Part shown: piece after piece, positions 6,292 through 7,849 of the stretch
Layout: each line of letters opens with the position of its first letter
How positions within the stretch are numbered: the first letter of the stretch is position 1
DNA from: Pseudomonadales bacterium
Lineage (GTDB): Bacteria; Pseudomonadota; Gammaproteobacteria; Pseudomonadales; JAHEIH01
Reading direction: 5' to 3'
DNA length: 7,849 nucleotides
Assembly: GCA_023255355.1 (NCBI GenBank)
Contig: JALRIU010000152.1
Coordinates: forward strand, 1 to 7,849
Program-made: the position numbers and the translations under genes
Notes under the pieces: model-generated
The model's input: the letters and a program-made list of their open reading frames with translations, nothing else
Databases searched by the model: none
Told to the model about the DNA's origin: nothing

Positions 6292-6333
6292 TTTTAGCAA
6301 AAAATTCTGTTAAAGTGCAGTAAGTTGCTAAAA
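6292..6333. repeat. 9-bp inverted repeat upstream of the BASS transporter gene
   Basis: TTTTAGCAA (6292-6300) and TTGCTAAAA (6325-6333) are exact reverse complements, 33 bp apart centre to centre, which is about three helical turns. A shorter TGCTAA copy occurs at 6245-6250 in the end of the regulator gene. The pair sits in the 96-bp gap before the transporter and could be paired operator half-sites or a loose RNA stem. There is no GC-rich stem with a T-tract, so it does not look like an intrinsic terminator. A possible extended -10, TGTTAAAGT (6308-6316), lies between the arms but has no good -35. Confidence 0.4.
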
Positions 6334-6347
6334 CAATAAAATCACTT

Positions 6348-6351
6348 GGAG
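6348..6351 (+). promoter_or_regulatory. Ribosome binding site of the BASS transporter gene
   Basis: GGAG lies 5 nt before the ATG at 6357 and supports that start. Confidence 0.6.
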
Positions 6352-6356
6352 CAATT

Positions 6357-7274
6357 ATGGAACCCACAATCGCAGAGTTGGTATTGGGCCGAACCCTGTT
6401 TGGTATCTCTATGGGAGATATTGGTCGCTATGGCCTGATGTTTATTATGTTGACCATGGGTATGACGCTTCAAGTTAAAGACTTTACGCTGTTACTGAAA
6501 AATCCAGGCTCTGTTTTGGCAGGCTTAATCGCTCAAATGTTACTGCTGCCCATCGTTGCTTTTGTGTTGATTTGGTTGCTGCAACCGCCCTTATACATTG
6601 CTGTTGGCGCCATTGTTCTCGCCTGTTGCCCTGGTGCTGCCACATCAAATTATTTTTGCTATTTGGCGCGAGGAGATGTTGCATTATCAGTGACGCTGAC
6701 GGCAATAAGCGGCATGTTAGTGTTACTTACGATGCCAGTTTTCGTTAATGCAGGATTCATTATGTTAACTGATGCTGAGCAGGCCATCAGGTTACCAGTC
6801 TTACAAACCATGCAGCAGATCTTTTTGATGCTGATTTTACCCGTTGTTATAGGGATGAGTTTGCGGGCAATATTAGCTGAACCCTTAGCAAAAAAAATAC
6901 AAACGGGTTTATCGATGCTCTCCTTTGGTTTGATGATGCTTGTGGTGGTTATGTCTTTATCGGGGCTGCAAGGACATTTCGTCGAACTCATTGTAAGTTG
7001 CGGTTTGCTAGCCTTGATAACCAATCTTATCACCATGTTTTGTGGTTTCGGAATTGGTAGCTTAATGGGTTTGGCAGATAAACAGTGCCGTGCGCTGACG
7101 GTTGAAGTTGGTATACAAAACTTCTTATTAGCGATGATTATTGCGCTAACTATTTTAAAGAATCCTGAATACGCTATTTTCCCTGTTGTTTACCTTGTGA
7201 TGATGTATATCACGGTATTTGCTTACATCGCTTATTGTCGTTGGTTAGATTCAAAAAATGTGATTAAATTTTGA
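6357..7274 (+). CDS. BASS-family (bile acid:sodium symporter, SBF domain) inner-membrane transporter
   Basis: A 305-residue, strongly hydrophobic protein with roughly nine to ten membrane segments, the normal size and topology for bacterial BASS carriers. These usually couple sodium entry to uptake of an organic anion. Family marks are MGMTLQVKDF (34-43), the first unwound-helix crossover ACCPGAATSNYFCYLARGDVALSVT (from residue 89, split by the conserved CPG and S/N), and the second crossover TVEVGIQNFLLA (248-259). There E250 and Q254 match the sodium-binding Glu and Gln known from ASBT homologues. The substrate cannot be read from sequence; known bacterial members carry bile-acid-like molecules, pyruvate or pantothenate-pathway acids. 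It follows the regulator on the same strand after 96 bp and may be co-transcribed or have its own promoter. The site carries no copy of the TGTCT-N6-AGACA operator, so membership of the same regulon is open. Confidence 0.92.
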   Translation: MEPTIAELVLGRTLFGISMGDIGRYGLMFIMLTMGMTLQVKDFTLLLKNPGSVLAGLIAQMLLLPIVAFVLIWLLQPPLYIAVGAIVLACCPGAATSNYFCYLARGDVALSVTLTAISGMLVLLTMPVFVNAGFIMLTDAEQAIRLPVLQTMQQIFLMLILPVVIGMSLRAILAEPLAKKIQTGLSMLSFGLMMLVVVMSLSGLQGHFVELIVSCGLLALITNLITMFCGFGIGSLMGLADKQCRALTVEVGIQNFLLAMIIALTILKNPEYAIFPVVYLVMMYITVFAYIAYCRWLDSKNVIKF

Positions 7275-7276
7275 AC

Positions 7277-7302
7277 AGGTGAAACCTTTTTGGATTTTAC
7301 CT
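7277..7302 (+). other. Imperfect stem-loop between the BASS gene and the next gene
   Basis: AGGTGAAACC (7277-7286) can pair with GGATTTTACCT (7292-7302) around a TTTTT loop, with one G-U pair and one bulged base. It starts just after the transporter stop codon. No T-run follows the stem, so it is at best a weak transcription terminator or an mRNA 3'-end structure. Confidence 0.3.
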
Positions 7303-7320
7303 CCGTATAAACTTTATAAA
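7290..7320 (+). promoter_or_regulatory. Possible promoter of the two-helix membrane protein gene
   Basis: A -35-like TTGGAT (7290-7295) and a -10 TATAAA (7315-7320, 5 of 6) are spaced 19 bp apart, slightly long. The region is very AT-rich, so chance matches are likely. It would allow the downstream gene to be expressed independently of the transporter. Confidence 0.25.
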
Positions 7321-7347
7321 AATAACATTTATTAGAGAGGAAAGTTT

Positions 7348-7849
7348 ATGAAACGTTTATTTTTTGTAGGAAGTAAGCTAGACGAATTGGACTCTTTGGT
7401 CGATGAGTTAAATTCTCGTGGAATTAAACGACCGCAAATTCATGTTTTAACCAACAATGATGCTGAGCTGGCAGATCATCCCAAGTTACAAGATGTAGAA
7501 GCGGTGCTCCGTACCGACGTAGTTCATGGTACTGCCCGTGGTTCTGTTTTGGGTGCAGTTATGGCAACAGCTGTATTGGGGCTTGCCTATGCCGCAGGCT
7601 GGACAAGTGTTACATGGGTTCCTTTTATATTTTTATCGATTGTATGCTTAGGTTTCTGTACTTGGCAGGGCGGTTTGCTTGGTATTCAAATTCGCAACCA
7701 TCGTTTTAGGCCATTTAACAAAGCTTTAAAACAAGGCAAACATATTTTAATGCTGGATATACCCAAAACTAGACTTGATGAAATGCGCTTGGCCGTATCT
7801 ACCATGACGAATTTTAAAGAGCAGGGCGAAGGTGAGGGTGCTCCAGATT
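7348..7849 (+). CDS. Small two-helix membrane protein of unknown function, 3' end outside window
   Basis: An open frame of 167 codons with no stop before the window ends. The start is well supported by AGAGG (7336-7340), 7 nt before the ATG. Residues 1-58 look like a small alpha/beta cytoplasmic domain (MKRLFFVGSKLDELDSLVDEL, a helix, then IHVLTNND), followed by a Gly/Ala-rich hydrophobic segment (about 62-84) and a second one (about 89-116) ending in WQGGLLGIQIRN. A cytoplasmic tail with a short beta-like stretch, HILMLDIPKTRLDEMR (132-147), follows, and the end is rich in Glu and Gly. The layout of an N-terminal ferredoxin-like half, a glycine-rich hairpin and a C-terminal half resembles conserved hypothetical proteins of marine gammaproteobacteria, recalled without a search. 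It may be nearly complete, as such proteins are about 160-180 residues. No function is assigned, and there is no evident link to the operon. Confidence 0.8.
   Translation, partial: MKRLFFVGSKLDELDSLVDELNSRGIKRPQIHVLTNNDAELADHPKLQDVEAVLRTDVVHGTARGSVLGAVMATAVLGLAYAAGWTSVTWVPFIFLSIVCLGFCTWQGGLLGIQIRNHRFRPFNKALKQGKHILMLDIPKTRLDEMRLAVSTMTNFKEQGEGEGAPD

Noticed and set aside
6289..6304. TTTTTTAGCAAAAAA as an intrinsic terminator after the regulator gene
   Set aside because: The stem is only A-T pairs with a 3-nt loop and would be unstable; it is better seen as part of the inverted repeat or plain AT-rich spacer.
6659..7036. 125-codon antisense open frame inside the BASS gene
   Set aside because: Antisense to conserved membrane segments, with low-complexity composition typical of the complement of hydrophobic codons.

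Overview
The window looks like a chromosomal segment from a free-living, moderately AT-rich Gram-negative bacterium, most likely a gammaproteobacterium. This rests on gene style only: a GlpD-type membrane flavoenzyme, a CRP/FNR-type regulator, a hybrid histidine kinase with a C-terminal receiver, and a small two-helix protein of a type I associate with Oceanospirillales, Alteromonadales and Pseudomonadales. No rRNA, tRNA, transposase, CRISPR array or phage gene was seen.

Layout. (1) At the left edge, on the + strand, is the C-terminal part of a hybrid sensor kinase (2-892, 5' end outside the window). (2) Converging on it from the - strand is a tight three-gene operon, read in the order GlpD-like FAD dehydrogenase (5469-3895), then alkylglycerone-phosphate-synthase (AGPS)-like FAD enzyme (3892-2495), then FGGY-family kinase (2477-927). 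The gaps are 2 bp and 17 bp. (3) Diverging from the operon is a CRP/FNR-superfamily regulator (5571-6260). The 101-bp divergent region carries a near-perfect operator candidate (5522-5541). (4) On the + strand follow a BASS-family sodium-coupled transporter (6357-7274) and a small two-helix membrane protein (7348 to beyond the window end).

How the genes may work together. The three enzymes share glycerol-phosphate/DHAP chemistry. The kinase can make a phosphorylated polyol, the GlpD-like enzyme oxidises the secondary hydroxyl of a glycerol-3-phosphate-like compound to a DHAP-like ketone, and the AGPS-like enzyme acts on acyl- or alkyl-DHAP. The kinase appears to lack several residues that bind glycerol in E. 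coli GlpK, so its substrate is probably a substituted glycerol or another polyol. One coherent but unproven reading is a catabolic route for 1-O-alkylglycerols (ether-lipid remnants): phosphorylate, oxidise to alkyl-DHAP, then release the fatty alcohol. The alternatives are ether-lipid synthesis and an unrelated polyol pathway such as that of E. coli ygcE/ygcU.

Regulation. The operator has the exact 16-bp geometry of a CRP box but a different sequence (TGTCT-N6-AGACA). Its centre lies exactly 41.5 bp upstream of the start predicted from an extended -10 of the operon, the classic class II activator position. It would also sit just downstream of a predicted start for the regulator gene, where it could repress. 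The regulator's recognition helix differs from CRP at the positions expected to read the altered base.
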